A stretch of 64,000 nt of DNA from an uncultured Steroidobacter sp. (GCA_938008435.1 CALLKK010000008.1:137669-201668); one strand, 5' to 3'; counted from the stretch's first letter, positions 1 to 11,439 are shown. Made by a program: numbers and translations. Notes: generated by a model not told the origin, from the letters alone.

Positions 1-754
1 ACCGACCCGTGACGGGATCCTCGATTCGATCGAGCAACGCGCGTATGACGCGAAAGCTCGATGCGACGATGCCGCTCGCCATGCCGGAGTGGACGCCTTC
101 CTTCAGCACATCGACTCTGAGCGTGCCGAGCAGATTGCCGCGCAACGAGCTCGTCACCCAGAACTGGTCGTAATTGCCGCATTCGGCGTCGAGGCACACG
201 ACCAGCGAGGGCTCGCCGATGCGCGGCGCGAGCGCATCGATGTATGCCGGCAGATCGGGGCTGCCGCTTTCTTCGCTCGCCTCGATGAGGATCACGCAAC
301 GGGCGTGCGGAATGCCTTGGGCTGCGAGCGCGCGCAAGGCGACGAGCGAGCCGAATACGGCATAGCCGTCGTCGGCGCCGCCGCGGCCGTACAAGCGACC
401 GTCGCGCAGCACCGGCGTCCACGGCGACAGTCCCGGCGACCAGCCGCTGAACTCGGGCTGCTTGTCCATGTGACCGTAGAGGAGCACCGTGTCGCCGCCG
501 CGGCCCGGCACTTCGATGAAGAGCACGGGCGTGCGATTCGGCAGACGAACGATTTCGACGGTCATTCCCGGCAGCGCGTGCGCGCGACACCACTCTTCGA
601 GCAGGCGCGCTGCGCGATCCATGTGTCCGTGCTCGGCCCATTGCGGATCGAAATGCGCGGACTTGTTCGGAATGCGGATGTAATCGCACAAGGTCGGGAC
701 GACCGAGCGCTCCCATTCATCGACGATGAAATCGCGCAGACGCTCAATGTTCAT
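1..754 (-). CDS. M20 family metallopeptidase, 3' end cut by window edge
   Basis: The gene starts at 754 on the minus strand and runs off the left edge, so only about 251 N-terminal codons are visible. The translation shows the dinuclear-zinc motifs of M20 dipeptidases: GHMDKQPE (zinc histidine and catalytic Asp), GRGGADDGYA (bridging Asp) and EASEESGSPD (general-base Glu pair). M20 enzymes of this type cleave dipeptides or small amide substrates in the cytoplasm; the exact substrate cannot be told. Its ATG overlaps the tatD stop by four bases (ATGA), so the two genes are very likely translationally coupled. No signal peptide is visible. Confidence 0.9.
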   Translation of the reverse strand, partial: MNIERLRDFIVDEWERSVVPTLCDYIRIPNKSAHFDPQWAEHGHMDRAARLLEEWCRAHALPGMTVEIVRLPNRTPVLFIEVPGRGGDTVLLYGHMDKQPEFSGWSPGLSPWTPVLRDGRLYGRGGADDGYAVFGSLVALRALAAQGIPHARCVILIEASEESGSPDLPAYIDALAPRIGEPSLVVCLDAECGNYDQFWVTSSLRGNLLGTLRVDVLKEGVHSGMASGIVASSFRVIRALLDRIEDPVTGR

Positions 755-1602
755 GCGGGTACGACCTGTGAGTGCCAGGAGAAGAGCTCGAGGGCGTTAC
801 GCGTCGTGATCGCGCCGAGTTCCTCGGGATCCTCGCCGCGCGCCGCGGCGATGGCGCGCAGCACATGAGGCAGATACATGGGTTCGTTACGGCGCGATGC
901 GGGCTTCGGGTCGAGATCGCGCGGCAGGAGATAGGGACCGTCCGTTTCGACCAGCAGCCGCTCGCGCGGAATGTGCCGCACGACCTCGCGCAGGTGCAGC
1001 CCGCGCCGCTCGTCGCAGATCCAGCCCGTGATGCCGATATAGAGCCCGAGATCGAGATAGGCGCGCATCTCCTCGAGCCCGGCGGTGAAGCAATGAGCCA
1101 CGCCGCCGACGAGGCGCGGACGATAATCGCGCAGAATCGCCAAGAAATCCTCGTGCGCGTCGCGCTGGTGCAGGAAGACGGGTTTGCCGACTTCGACGGC
1201 GAGCTCGAGCTGCTTGCGGAAGGCAGCTTGCTGCGCCGCCGGCGGCGAGAAATTGCGGAAGTAATCGAGCCCGCATTCGCCGACCGCGACCACTTCGTCG
1301 CCGCGGGCGAGCTGCGCGAGCTCAACCGCCAGGGATTCGTCGAGCTCGGTCGCGTGATGCGGATGAACGCCGGCCGTACAGCGGAATCGCTCGGGCTGCT
1401 CGCGCACGAGATCGATCGCACGGATCGTACTCTCGCGCGAGCTGCCGGTGATGACCATGCGCGTGACGCCCGCGGCCACGGCGCGCGCGATGACTGCGGA
1501 GCGATCGTGGTCGTAGCTGTCGTGGGCGAGGTTGATGCCGATGTCGACGAGGGGCGCTCGGCTGGGAGCGATGATCGAGTGGAGCATTGCGGTGTTGGCC
1601 AT
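751..1602 (-). CDS. tatD: TatD family metal-dependent hydrolase (DNase)
   Basis: This 283-residue protein shows the TatD amidohydrolase pattern: DIGINLAHDSYD near the N-terminus, TAGVHPHHA, AVGECGLDYFRNFSP with the metal-binding Glu, a HQRDAHEDF segment with a metal histidine, and VETDGPYLLPRD near the C-terminus. TatD proteins are Mg-dependent 3'-5' exonucleases linked to DNA repair and turnover. I chose ATG 1602, since a longer frame up to 1758 is possible but lacks family sequence. The protein is slightly longer than the usual 260 residues. In many gammaproteobacteria tatD closes the holB-pilZ cluster, whereas here it is far from that cluster. Confidence 0.9.
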   Translation of the reverse strand: MANTAMLHSIIAPSRAPLVDIGINLAHDSYDHDRSAVIARAVAAGVTRMVITGSSRESTIRAIDLVREQPERFRCTAGVHPHHATELDESLAVELAQLARGDEVVAVGECGLDYFRNFSPPAAQQAAFRKQLELAVEVGKPVFLHQRDAHEDFLAILRDYRPRLVGGVAHCFTAGLEEMRAYLDLGLYIGITGWICDERRGLHLREVVRHIPRERLLVETDGPYLLPRDLDPKPASRRNEPMYLPHVLRAIAAARGEDPEELGAITTRNALELFSWHSQVVPA

Positions 1603-1660
1603 GTGGAACGTTCGCTCGCGCAGCTTTGAAGCACGTTTGGGACGCGCTATCGTTCGAAAT

Positions 1661-2458
1661 ATGGATTGTAGTGCAACTGGCTTTTTGAGCGCCGTGTGGC
1701 GGGTCGCGGCGCTTGCGAGTCTTTTCGCCGGGTCCGCTCTCGAAGCGCATGCCGCCACGGTCGCCGAGCTGGCCGATGCTCAAGCCCGCGTTCAGTACGC
1801 ATTCCTCACCGCCGACGCGCGCGCGTTGGAAGGTGTGCTCGCCGAGATCGCGCAATACGACACCGACGCGCGCTGGCAGGCGACGAAGTCCTATCAGCTG
1901 GCGCACGGGTATTGGAAGCTCGCGCAAGTCTATGCACGTCAGGCGCGCAACAATTCGGGGACGAAATCGGCGGCCAGCCTTGCGAGCGCGGCCGCCAAGC
2001 GCTGCGTCGAGCATGCGCGTGCGGCACGGGCGCACGATCCTCGACTGGCGGAAGCCTTCGCGCTCGAAGCAGTGTGCGACGGCATGCCGCGTGCCTACTT
2101 GGCGGCCGAAGGCCTGACGGGTTCGTGTGCACGCAGCAAGCCGCTGCGCGCCGCGCTCGATCTGGAGCCGAACAATCCGCGTATCCGGCTCATCGAGGCC
2201 ATGTGCGCAGGCGCGGGCGATGCCTCGGTCGTGGCACGCTGGCAGCGCGTGGTGGCGGCCTTCGCGGCGGCGCCGCCGGCCTTGGCGGGACAGCCCGATT
2301 GGGGCGAGCCCGAGGCGCTGGCGATGTTGGGCGCGCAGCTCATCCGGCAGGGCGATACGCTCGCCGCGCGCGACGCATTGGAACGCGCGTTGGTCCTCGC
2401 GCCGGACTATCATGCGGCCCGTGAGCTGCTCGAAGCCGTCTCGCAGCGAGCGCGTTGA
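1661..2458 (+). CDS. Exported TPR-like protein of unknown function
   Basis: The 265-residue product begins with a signal peptide (hydrophobic core VAALASLFAGSALEAHA, likely cleavage after about residue 31). The rest is Ala- and Arg-rich helix, with C-terminal helices that read like tetratricopeptide repeats (AARDALERALVLAPDYHAA). It may be a TRAP-transporter TatT-like component or a generic periplasmic TPR scaffold; I cannot decide. The start at 1661 puts the signal peptide at the very N-terminus and leaves 58 bases to the divergent tatD start, enough for back-to-back promoters. Its stop is directly followed by the start of the YgjP-type protease, so the two are co-transcribed. Confidence 0.7.
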   Translation: MDCSATGFLSAVWRVAALASLFAGSALEAHAATVAELADAQARVQYAFLTADARALEGVLAEIAQYDTDARWQATKSYQLAHGYWKLAQVYARQARNNSGTKSAASLASAAAKRCVEHARAARAHDPRLAEAFALEAVCDGMPRAYLAAEGLTGSCARSKPLRAALDLEPNNPRIRLIEAMCAGAGDASVVARWQRVVAAFAAAPPALAGQPDWGEPEALAMLGAQLIRQGDTLAARDALERALVLAPDYHAARELLEAVSQRAR

Positions 2459-3214
2459 ATGTCCACCAGCACTCCTCAGCCGACGCAGTTGCAGCTATTC
2501 GAGGCGCGCGCGGCGAGCAATGCGTGGAACGTGCGCGTGAGCCGCCGCGCGCGGCGTCTGTCGGTGCGCGTCTATCCGGGCGGGCGCGTCGAAGTCGTGG
2601 TTCCGCCGGGTGCATCCGCCGCGACGGTGCATCGATTCGTGCACGCGCATCGCGACTGGATCGATCAGCGGATTGCCGACTTCTCGGCAGCCGCGCCGCA
2701 GGCCGCCGAGCGCCGTCCTGAGCGCATCGACCTGCGCGCGATCGGCCGCACCTTCGAGCTGTCCTACGTGCCGTCGGGCGAGCGGACGATCACGGTGCGC
2801 ACCGACGAGCGCGCCGACCGGCTGGTGCTCACGGGTGCCGTCGACTCCGAACAGGCCGTCGCGCGTGCCCTGCAGTCTTGGCTTGCGCAGGTGGCGCGCA
2901 AGGAGCTTGCGCGCTTGCTCGCGCAGGTTGCGCAAGCGGGCGGCTTCCAGTTCGCGCGCGTGCAGGCCCGCCGTCAGCGCACGCGCTGGGGCAGCTGCTC
3001 GGCCACAGGCACCATCAGCCTCAACATGTGCCTGTTGTTCCTGGATCCCGCCGTGGTGCGCTATCTTCTGATTCACGAGCTTTGCCATACGCGCCACATG
3101 AATCACTCGGCTCGCTTCTGGGCGCTCGTCGAGACGCACGAGCCCGACTACAAGCGGCTCGATCGAGAGCTGCTGAAAGGCTGGCAAAGCGTACCGGGCT
3201 GGGTGTTCGCCTGA
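2459..3214 (+). CDS. YgjP-like (DUF45/M48-type) zinc metalloprotease
   Basis: A 251-residue protein with the YgjP/WLM-class metalloprotease signature: the RTRWGSCS segment followed by HELCHTRHMNHSARFW, giving HExxH at about residues 206-210. In this family a further histidine (HMNHS) completes the zinc site. The family resembles SprT/wss1 proteases, and its substrates are poorly known. The ATG follows the preceding stop with no gap (TGA-ATG), indicating coupling to the exported TPR-like gene. No signal peptide or membrane segment is visible, so it is probably cytoplasmic. Confidence 0.85.
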   Translation: MSTSTPQPTQLQLFEARAASNAWNVRVSRRARRLSVRVYPGGRVEVVVPPGASAATVHRFVHAHRDWIDQRIADFSAAAPQAAERRPERIDLRAIGRTFELSYVPSGERTITVRTDERADRLVLTGAVDSEQAVARALQSWLAQVARKELARLLAQVAQAGGFQFARVQARRQRTRWGSCSATGTISLNMCLLFLDPAVVRYLLIHELCHTRHMNHSARFWALVETHEPDYKRLDRELLKGWQSVPGWVFA

Positions 3215-3260
3215 GCGGTTTGAGGTATCGTGCGCCGTCCGGCGCAGCTGGCAGCTTCCT

Positions 3261-4112
3261 ATGAGCGACTCCCCGAAAAACGCACCGGTCGATCTGTCGA
3301 ACGAACAAGTCTATTGGGACTTGGGCGACTCGCAGAGCTACGGCCAATACCTGGCGCTCGATCAGATTCTGAGCGCACAACGGCCGCTCTCGTTCGAGCA
3401 CGACGAGATGCTGTTCATCATCATTCACCAGACCTCCGAGCTCTGGATGAAGCTGTGCCTGCACGAGCTCACCGCCGCGCTCGATCACATTCGCCGCGAC
3501 GACCTCGGGCCTTCGTTCAAGATGCTGGCGCGCGTCTCGCGCATTCAAGCTCAGCTCATGCAGTCGTGGGACGTGCTCGCCACGATGACGCCGGCGGACT
3601 ACTCGGCGTTTCGTAACCATCTCGGGCGCGCTTCGGGCTTCCAGTCGTACCAGTACCGCATGATCGAGTTCCTGATGGGGAACAAGAACGCGGACATGAT
3701 CGCGGTTCACAAGCGCGATCCCAGCGTCTACGCGACGCTCGAGCGCGCGCTGCACAGCCCGAGCATCTACGACGAGTCGCTGCGCTTGCTCAGCCGGCGC
3801 GGTTTCGAGATTCCGCAGGAGTATCTCGATCGCGATTGGTCGCAGCCGTACGAGCCCAACAAACAGGTGGCGGCGGCATGGCTGGCGGTGTATCACAGCC
3901 GCGGCGCGCATTGGGATCTCTACGAGCTGGCCGAGAAGCTCGTCGATCTCGACCACAAGTTCCAGCACTGGCGCTTCAGCCACATGAAGACGGTCGAGCG
4001 CATCATCGGCTACAAGCGCGGCACGGGCGGCACGAGCGGCGTGGCGTATCTCAAGAAGGCGCTCGATCTGCGCGCGTTCCCGGAGCTGTGGACGATCCGC
4101 ACGTCGATGTGA
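3261..4112 (+). CDS. kynA: Tryptophan 2,3-dioxygenase
   Basis: Haem enzyme that opens the indole ring of L-tryptophan to give N-formylkynurenine, the first step of the kynurenine pathway. The 283-residue length matches bacterial TDO. The distal-pocket motif FIIIHQTSELWMKL places the substrate-interacting His at 56, and FSHMKTVERIIG places the likely axial haem ligand at His241, both one position from the Xanthomonas enzyme numbering. The C-terminal loop GTGGTSGVAYLKKAL is also typical. No other kynurenine gene (kynB, kynU) is in the window. The gene follows the metalloprotease by 46 bases and may be the end of that transcript. Confidence 0.95.
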   Translation: MSDSPKNAPVDLSNEQVYWDLGDSQSYGQYLALDQILSAQRPLSFEHDEMLFIIIHQTSELWMKLCLHELTAALDHIRRDDLGPSFKMLARVSRIQAQLMQSWDVLATMTPADYSAFRNHLGRASGFQSYQYRMIEFLMGNKNADMIAVHKRDPSVYATLERALHSPSIYDESLRLLSRRGFEIPQEYLDRDWSQPYEPNKQVAAAWLAVYHSRGAHWDLYELAEKLVDLDHKFQHWRFSHMKTVERIIGYKRGTGGTSGVAYLKKALDLRAFPELWTIRTSM

Positions 4113-4133
4113 AGCAGGTGCGGTGGAGGCGGC

Positions 4134-4790
4134 TCAGGACAAGCCGTCGCCGGATGCCTCTCTGACGGCGCTCATGTTCTCCTGCCGCGCGGCGCGCCGT
4201 CGCATCGCTTTCCACGCTCTCCACGCGAGCAGCACCCCAACGATGGCGGCGTAGCAGAGCGGCTCGCGGATGTCGGCCTTCACTTGCCAGTAGAAGTGCC
4301 AGACGGCAAGGAGCGCAATCGGATAGATCAGCCGATGCAATGCCTGCCAGCGCTTGCCGAGCCGGCGCATCATGCCTTTCGTCGACGTGACGGCAAGCGG
4401 CACGAGCAGCAAGAGCGCGATCAGACCGATCGTAATGAATGGCCGCTTGGCGATGTCTTCGAGAATGCCCGGCCAGTACAAGCCTTGATCCAGGACGAGC
4501 CACGTCAAGAAGTGCAGCAGCACATAGGCAAAGGCGAACAGGCCGAGCATTCGACGCAGCATCGTAAGCCACGGTGCGCCGAGCCAATCGCGCAGCGGCG
4601 TGATCGCAAGCGTCACGACGAGCAATCGCAATCCCCAGAGTCCGAAAGTATCTTGAATCTCTTCGATGGGATTCGCTCCGAGACGAGCGCCGCCGATCCC
4701 GAACACGCGCCAGAGGACGGACAGGAGCGGCAACAAGCATGCAATGAAGAGCGCAGGCTTGATGAGGCGACGTACGGTTGTCGGTTTCAT
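4134..4790 (-). CDS. msrQ: MsrQ haem-binding membrane subunit of the MsrPQ methionine sulfoxide reductase
   Basis: A 218-residue integral membrane protein with about six hydrophobic helices and the ferric-reductase-like histidines expected of MsrQ (VLLHFLTWL, WQALHRLIYP, AVWHFYW). It passes quinone-pool electrons to periplasmic MsrP. I place the start at ATG 4790 because this N-terminus (MKPTTVRRLIKP then a helix) resembles the family. A TTG at 4832 in the same frame overlaps the msrP stop as TTGA and would add 14 residues by translational coupling; that alternative cannot be excluded. The order msrP then msrQ on the minus strand is the standard operon. Confidence 0.92.
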   Translation of the reverse strand: MKPTTVRRLIKPALFIACLLPLLSVLWRVFGIGGARLGANPIEEIQDTFGLWGLRLLVVTLAITPLRDWLGAPWLTMLRRMLGLFAFAYVLLHFLTWLVLDQGLYWPGILEDIAKRPFITIGLIALLLLVPLAVTSTKGMMRRLGKRWQALHRLIYPIALLAVWHFYWQVKADIREPLCYAAIVGVLLAWRAWKAMRRRAARQENMSAVREASGDGLS

Positions 4791-4828
4791 GCGCGGAGCG
4801 CCGACGGAGCGGCGCGCGTCATGACGCG

Positions 4829-5791
4829 TCAATAGAAGCGCCGCAGGTCCATGCCGGCGTACAGGCTAGCGACTTCTTTCTCGTAGCCGTTGAACATCAA
4901 CGTGGGCCGGCGCGATTCGAACAGTCCGCCGCCGATGTGTCGCTCGCGCGCTTGGCTCCAGCGCGGGTGATCCACATTCGGATTGACGTTCGCGTAGAAG
5001 CCGTATTCATGCGGCGCCAGGAGATTCCACGTCGTCGGCGGCTGCTCCTCGGTGAAACGGATCTCGACGATCGACTTGATGCCCTTGAAGCCGTACTTCC
5101 AGGGCACCACGAGCCGCAACGGCGCACCGTTCTGATTCGGCAGCGTCTTGCCGTACAGGCCGACGGCGAGCAGCGTCAGCGGATGCATCGCTTCGTCGAT
5201 GCGCAACCCTTCGACATACGGCCACGGCAGCACGCGGCTGCGCTGTCCGGGCATCTCCTGCGGACGCAGCACCGTCTTGAAGGCGACGTACTTGGCGCGC
5301 GAGGTCGGCTTGAAACGCTTGAGCACCGCGCCGAGCGGTACGCCCACCCAGGGAATCACCATCGACCACGCTTCGACGCAGCGCATGCGATAGATGCGTT
5401 CCTCGAGCGCGTGCGGCTTGAGCAGATCCTCGAGCGCAAACGTGCCGGTGATCTCGGCTTCGCCGGCAATCGTGACCGACCACGGCGTGGTTTTGAACGC
5501 GCCGGAGTTGTCCGAGGGGTCCGACTTGTCGGTGCCGAATTCGTAGAAGTTGTTGTACGTCGTGATGTCGTCGTAGCTCGTCGGCGGTTCGTTCGTGCTG
5601 AAGCGTTCATGGCGCGCGAATTCGAGCTTGCGCTGTGCGCCGGCGGCGAATGAATGGGGTGCGATCGCAGCGGTACCCACAGCCAAACCGGCTGCGAGGA
5701 TTTGACGGCGGTTCAAGTACACGTGCTCGGGCGTGATCTCCGATGGCGCGATCGTTGCGCTATCGCCGGGACGAAACCGCTTGATCCACAT
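4829..5791 (-). CDS. msrP: MsrP molybdopterin-dependent protein-methionine-sulfoxide reductase, catalytic subunit
   Basis: Periplasmic Mo-cofactor enzyme that reduces methionine sulfoxide in oxidised envelope proteins. The 320-residue protein carries a twin-arginine signal (NRRQILAAGLAVG, residues 27-39) after an N-terminal extension typical of YedY/MsrP. The Mo-ligating cysteine lies in RMRCVEAWSM (Cys138), and VVPWKYGFKGIKS and WNLLAPHEYGFYANVNP are hallmark family blocks. It heads the msrPQ operon. A candidate promoter lies about 75 bases upstream (separate entry). Confidence 0.95.
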   Translation of the reverse strand: MWIKRFRPGDSATIAPSEITPEHVYLNRRQILAAGLAVGTAAIAPHSFAAGAQRKLEFARHERFSTNEPPTSYDDITTYNNFYEFGTDKSDPSDNSGAFKTTPWSVTIAGEAEITGTFALEDLLKPHALEERIYRMRCVEAWSMVIPWVGVPLGAVLKRFKPTSRAKYVAFKTVLRPQEMPGQRSRVLPWPYVEGLRIDEAMHPLTLLAVGLYGKTLPNQNGAPLRLVVPWKYGFKGIKSIVEIRFTEEQPPTTWNLLAPHEYGFYANVNPNVDHPRWSQARERHIGGGLFESRRPTLMFNGYEKEVASLYAGMDLRRFY

Positions 5792-5865
5792 CGCTGCTCT
5801 CCGCTGGACTGCCGACGAGGCACCGGCCTTGTCGCCGTGCTCTCTATGACCGTGCGAGTAGCGGT

Positions 5866-5894
5866 TTTATCGCACTTGAGTCTGGGCCGCTCAA
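5866..5894 (-). promoter_or_regulatory. Candidate sigma-70 promoter of msrPQ
   Basis: Reading the minus strand, TTGAGC (5894-5889) is separated by 17 bases from GATAAA (5871-5866). The spacer and -35 also form an imperfect dyad, CTTGAG and CTCAAG nine bases apart, which could be an operator. The match is moderate and no start site is known. Confidence 0.35.
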
Positions 5895-6073
5895 GCTAAT
5901 GCATCGAATCCTGCGGCGCGAGCGTCGCACAACAGCATGTGGCAGCGCCTTGCCATGTTTTGCCCCGATTCCGCCCCTGCCAGGCCTGAATGATGGGCGA
6001 GCCTTCCTGCGCGGCTCGTCGATGGGGGCGAGCATGCGGCCGTCGCGGCCGAGACTCGACGAGGGAGGAGAAC

Positions 6074-7381
6074 ATGCTGCCTGAGGTTGATACCAAGACC
6101 ATCGGTTTCAAGGCGCTCGTCATCGGGCTCATCGCGGCCGCGCTGCTCGTGCCGCTGCACATGATTCGCGGGCTCGTCTCGGAGCGTGCGACGCTGCGCG
6201 AGCATGCGTATCGGCGCATTGCGGACGGTTGGGGTGGTGCGATGCTGGTCGGCGGGCCGATGCTGGTGATCTCGACCGAACGAACGTACCGGGAAACCGG
6301 CCGCAGCGAAATCGTGCTCTTGCCGGCACAGCTCGACATCGAAATCGACGTCAGAGTCGAGCCTGAGGCGTTGCGCGTGGGAATCTACGAAGCACCCGTT
6401 CATCTGAGCGACGTGCGGGTGCGCGGCCGCTTCGACATTGCCGCGCTCGAAGGCCTCGTCGCGGACGAGTCGCGGAGCTATCTGTGGGAGCGCAGCCGTT
6501 TGCTGTTGCCGATGTCGGACGTGCGTACGCTGCGAAAGCTGGAGCGCGCGACGCTGGCCGGAACGGCGCTTGTGTTCGAGCCGTCGAGCACGGAAGTGCT
6601 GAACGGTATCGTGGCGCCGGTGAGCTTGAGCGGCGCAATCTCGGCCGAAGAAGCAATGAGCTTCGAGCTGGTCATGACGCTGGCCGGCAGCAAGGAAATT
6701 TCCATGCTGCCGTTGGGCAGCGAAACGCACGTGCGACTCAACGCCAATTGGCCGCATCCTGCGTTTCAGGGGGCGTTCTTGCCCGCGGCACGCACCATCA
6801 CGTCCGATGGTTTCAGCGCCGAATGGCAAGTGCTCAAGCTCAATCGAGGCTTTCCGCAACTGTGGACGGGCGGCGAGGTCGATCGCGCTGCGTTGCTGAG
6901 CTCGGCGTTCGGTGTCGCGTTGTACCAGCCGAGCGATGTCTATCTGCGAACCGAGCGGGCGATCAAACACGCGGTATTGTTCATCGCGCTCACGTTTCTC
7001 ACTTTCTTCGGCTGGGAACAGCTCAGCAAAGTGCGCCTGCATCCGCTGCAGTACTTGCTCGTCGGCGCAGCGCTCTGCACCTTCTATCTGGTGTTGATCG
7101 CGCTTTCCGAGCACATCCCGTTTCCGATCGCGTACGGCATCGCCGCAACGGCGTTGGCAGTGCTTGTCGGCGTCTACGTGTCAGGTGCCGTCGCAAGCCG
7201 CAGGCTCGGGCTCATCGTGGCGGGTGCGCTCGGCGCGGTGTACGGCCTCATGTACGTGCTCGTCGTCGCCGAGGATTATGCGCTCTTGCTCGGCGCCGTT
7301 AGCTTGTTCGCAGCGCTCGCGTCCGTGATGCTCATCACGCGCAGACTGGATTGGTATCGCATCGGCGCGGTCGGGGAGTAG
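6074..7381 (+). CDS. creD: CreD-like inner membrane protein
   Basis: A 435-residue protein with one N-terminal membrane helix (about residues 12-30), a large extracytoplasmic domain of about 250 residues and a C-terminal group of about six helices ending in ITRRLDWYRIG, the usual CreD architecture and ending. CreD is an inner-membrane protein of the CreBC regulon linked to envelope integrity and beta-lactam response; its molecular activity is unclear. The start at 6074 is supported by a strong ribosome-binding site (GAGGGAGGAG, 6061-6070). No creB or creC regulator lies nearby, so its control here is unknown. Confidence 0.9.
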   Translation: MLPEVDTKTIGFKALVIGLIAAALLVPLHMIRGLVSERATLREHAYRRIADGWGGAMLVGGPMLVISTERTYRETGRSEIVLLPAQLDIEIDVRVEPEALRVGIYEAPVHLSDVRVRGRFDIAALEGLVADESRSYLWERSRLLLPMSDVRTLRKLERATLAGTALVFEPSSTEVLNGIVAPVSLSGAISAEEAMSFELVMTLAGSKEISMLPLGSETHVRLNANWPHPAFQGAFLPAARTITSDGFSAEWQVLKLNRGFPQLWTGGEVDRAALLSSAFGVALYQPSDVYLRTERAIKHAVLFIALTFLTFFGWEQLSKVRLHPLQYLLVGAALCTFYLVLIALSEHIPFPIAYGIAATALAVLVGVYVSGAVASRRLGLIVAGALGAVYGLMYVLVVAEDYALLLGAVSLFAALASVMLITRRLDWYRIGAVGE

Positions 7382-7445
7382 CCAGGTAAGCGAAGTCGGC
7401 CATCGTTGGCTCTTATCGACGGCCGATTCGTGGTACAAGAGCGCG

Positions 7446-7766
7446 ATGAAACCCCCCGACGAATCGCGGCGCCTGAGCCTGCGCGAGCAAGTGGAGCTGC
7501 TGCTGCCCAACTGGCAGAGCTGGTATCCGTCCTTGTTCGACGCGGCGGCCGATCTCGGCCTGATCCGGGCGCGTGTGTGTGCACCGTCGTCGCTCATGCT
7601 GTCGACCCGCCATGCGGAGGTACAGAGCGAGGCGATCCAAGCGTTCAAAGAACAGTGGAGCGTCGAAGACGAGCCCGAGCTGCCGCCCGTGACGCTGCGG
7701 ATTCACAACAAGACCTATCGCTTGGGCAAGCCCGCGAAGCGTAAGCGCGCCAAGCGTCCGCGCTGA
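7446..7766 (+). CDS. Small conserved protein of unknown function
   Basis: A 106-residue protein not recognised as any named family. It is predicted soluble, with a helical N-terminal half (SLREQVELLLPNWQSWYPSLFDAAADLG), a middle region with LTLR-like strands and a strongly basic tail (GKPAKRKRAKRPR) that could bind nucleic acid or phospholipid. It lies 64 bases after creD and is convergent with the enoyl-CoA isomerase-like gene. Codon usage looks like its neighbours, so I accept it as real, without function. Confidence 0.55.
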   Translation: MKPPDESRRLSLREQVELLLPNWQSWYPSLFDAAADLGLIRARVCAPSSLMLSTRHAEVQSEAIQAFKEQWSVEDEPELPPVTLRIHNKTYRLGKPAKRKRAKRPR

Positions 7767-7780
7767 AGCTGCTGCAGGCG

Positions 7781-8530
7781 TCAGCTACGCTTGCGTGCGG
7801 CGAAGGCTGCGAACGCGGCGCGGGCCTCCGCGCTGCGCAGGCGTTCCGAGAATGTCTCCACTTCGCGCGCCATGACGCCGCGGATGAGCGCGGCATCGCG
7901 CATGAGTCGTTTGGTCGCGCGCAATGCCTGCGGCGGACGGGCGGCGAGCGCCTGTGCCTGGCGCAAGGCGTGCTCCCGCAATGCATGGCGCGGCACCATC
8001 TCATTGGCGAGCCCCAGCTCGACGGCACGTTCGGCATCGAGCGTCTCCCCGAGCGCAAAGAGCGCGAAGGCGCGCGCATGTCCGATTCGCTGCGGCAGCA
8101 GGTAGCTCGAGGCTGCTTCGGGCACGAGCGCGAGATTGGCGAAAGGCGCTGTCAGCTGCGCGTCGTCGGCGACATAAACGAGATCGCAATGCAGGAGCAG
8201 GGTGGTGCCGATGCCGACCGCAGCGCCCTGCACGGCCGCGATATACGGCACGGTGGCCTCGGCCAGCGCATCGAGAAACGCTCGTACCTTGAGCGTGTTG
8301 GGATCGACTGCGCCGCTGGCGACGGCGGCGAATTCGGATAGGTCGTTACCTGCAGAAAAAGCGTCCCCTTCGGCATCGAAGAGGACGACATGGACCTCGG
8401 GATCGCTTTCGGCGCGGGCAAGCGCCGAGGCGAGGGTCTCGTACATCGGCCCGTTGAGCGCGTTCTTCTTTTCTGGCCGTGCGAGGGTCAGGTGCAGGAT
8501 GTGGTCACGGAGTGAGACGGTGACGGCCAT
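7781..8530 (-). CDS. Enoyl-CoA hydratase/isomerase family protein
   Basis: A 249-residue crotonase-fold protein. The oxyanion-hole segments are FSAGNDLSEF and AAVQGAAVGIGTTLLLHCDL. The catalytic region reads NLALVPEAASSYLLPQ: one Glu sits where delta3-delta2-enoyl-CoA isomerases have theirs, and the first hydratase Glu is absent (the oxyanion segment has GIGTTL, without a Glu). This favours isomerase rather than hydratase activity, needed to degrade unsaturated fatty acids, though the crotonase superfamily is diverse. It lies 149 bases downstream of acnA, separated by two strong hairpins, so it is probably transcribed separately. Confidence 0.88.
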   Translation of the reverse strand: MAVTVSLRDHILHLTLARPEKKNALNGPMYETLASALARAESDPEVHVVLFDAEGDAFSAGNDLSEFAAVASGAVDPNTLKVRAFLDALAEATVPYIAAVQGAAVGIGTTLLLHCDLVYVADDAQLTAPFANLALVPEAASSYLLPQRIGHARAFALFALGETLDAERAVELGLANEMVPRHALREHALRQAQALAARPPQALRATKRLMRDAALIRGVMAREVETFSERLRSAEARAAFAAFAARKRS

Positions 8531-8572
8531 GGCGAGCTACCTAAGCGACGCGGCAACGTAGCAACGAGCACG

Positions 8573-8604
8573 CATGCGGCGCCCGCGTCGCGGGGCGCCG
8601 CATG
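8573..8604 (-). terminator. Perfect 12-bp inverted repeat between acnA and the isomerase-like gene
   Basis: CATGCGGCGCCC (8573-8584) pairs perfectly with GGGCGCCGCATG (8593-8604) around an 8-base loop. It lies about 75 bases beyond the acnA stop. No T-run follows on either strand, so it may be a non-canonical terminator or an mRNA 3'-end stabiliser rather than a classical intrinsic terminator. Confidence 0.5.
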
Positions 8605-8648
8605 GGGCGCTTGCACAGCACGAACGCCGGCTTGCGTCTCGTCACTAC

Positions 8649-8674
8649 GCGGCGACCTTTCGCTCGGTCGCCGC
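8649..8674 (-). terminator. Hairpin directly after acnA
   Basis: GCGGCGACC (8649-8657) pairs perfectly with GGTCGCCGC (8666-8674), loop TTTCGCTC. It begins five bases past the acnA stop codon on the minus strand. There is no U-tract. With the second hairpin at 8573-8604 it forms a tandem pair likely to define the acnA mRNA 3' end. Confidence 0.5.
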
Positions 8675-8679
8675 CAGGC

Positions 8680-11373
<2,694 letters not shown>

Positions 11374-11439
11374 GCGTCCTCCGAGGGAGTTAAAGGCGGG
11401 TCCGCCGCGAGCGAGCGAAACCATGTTCAAAGCCCGGGA

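Noticed and set aside
4790..4832. TTG 4832 as the msrQ start
   Set aside because: It is possible through TTGA coupling, but ATG 4790 gives a family-like N-terminus; I mention it in the msrQ entry rather than choosing it.
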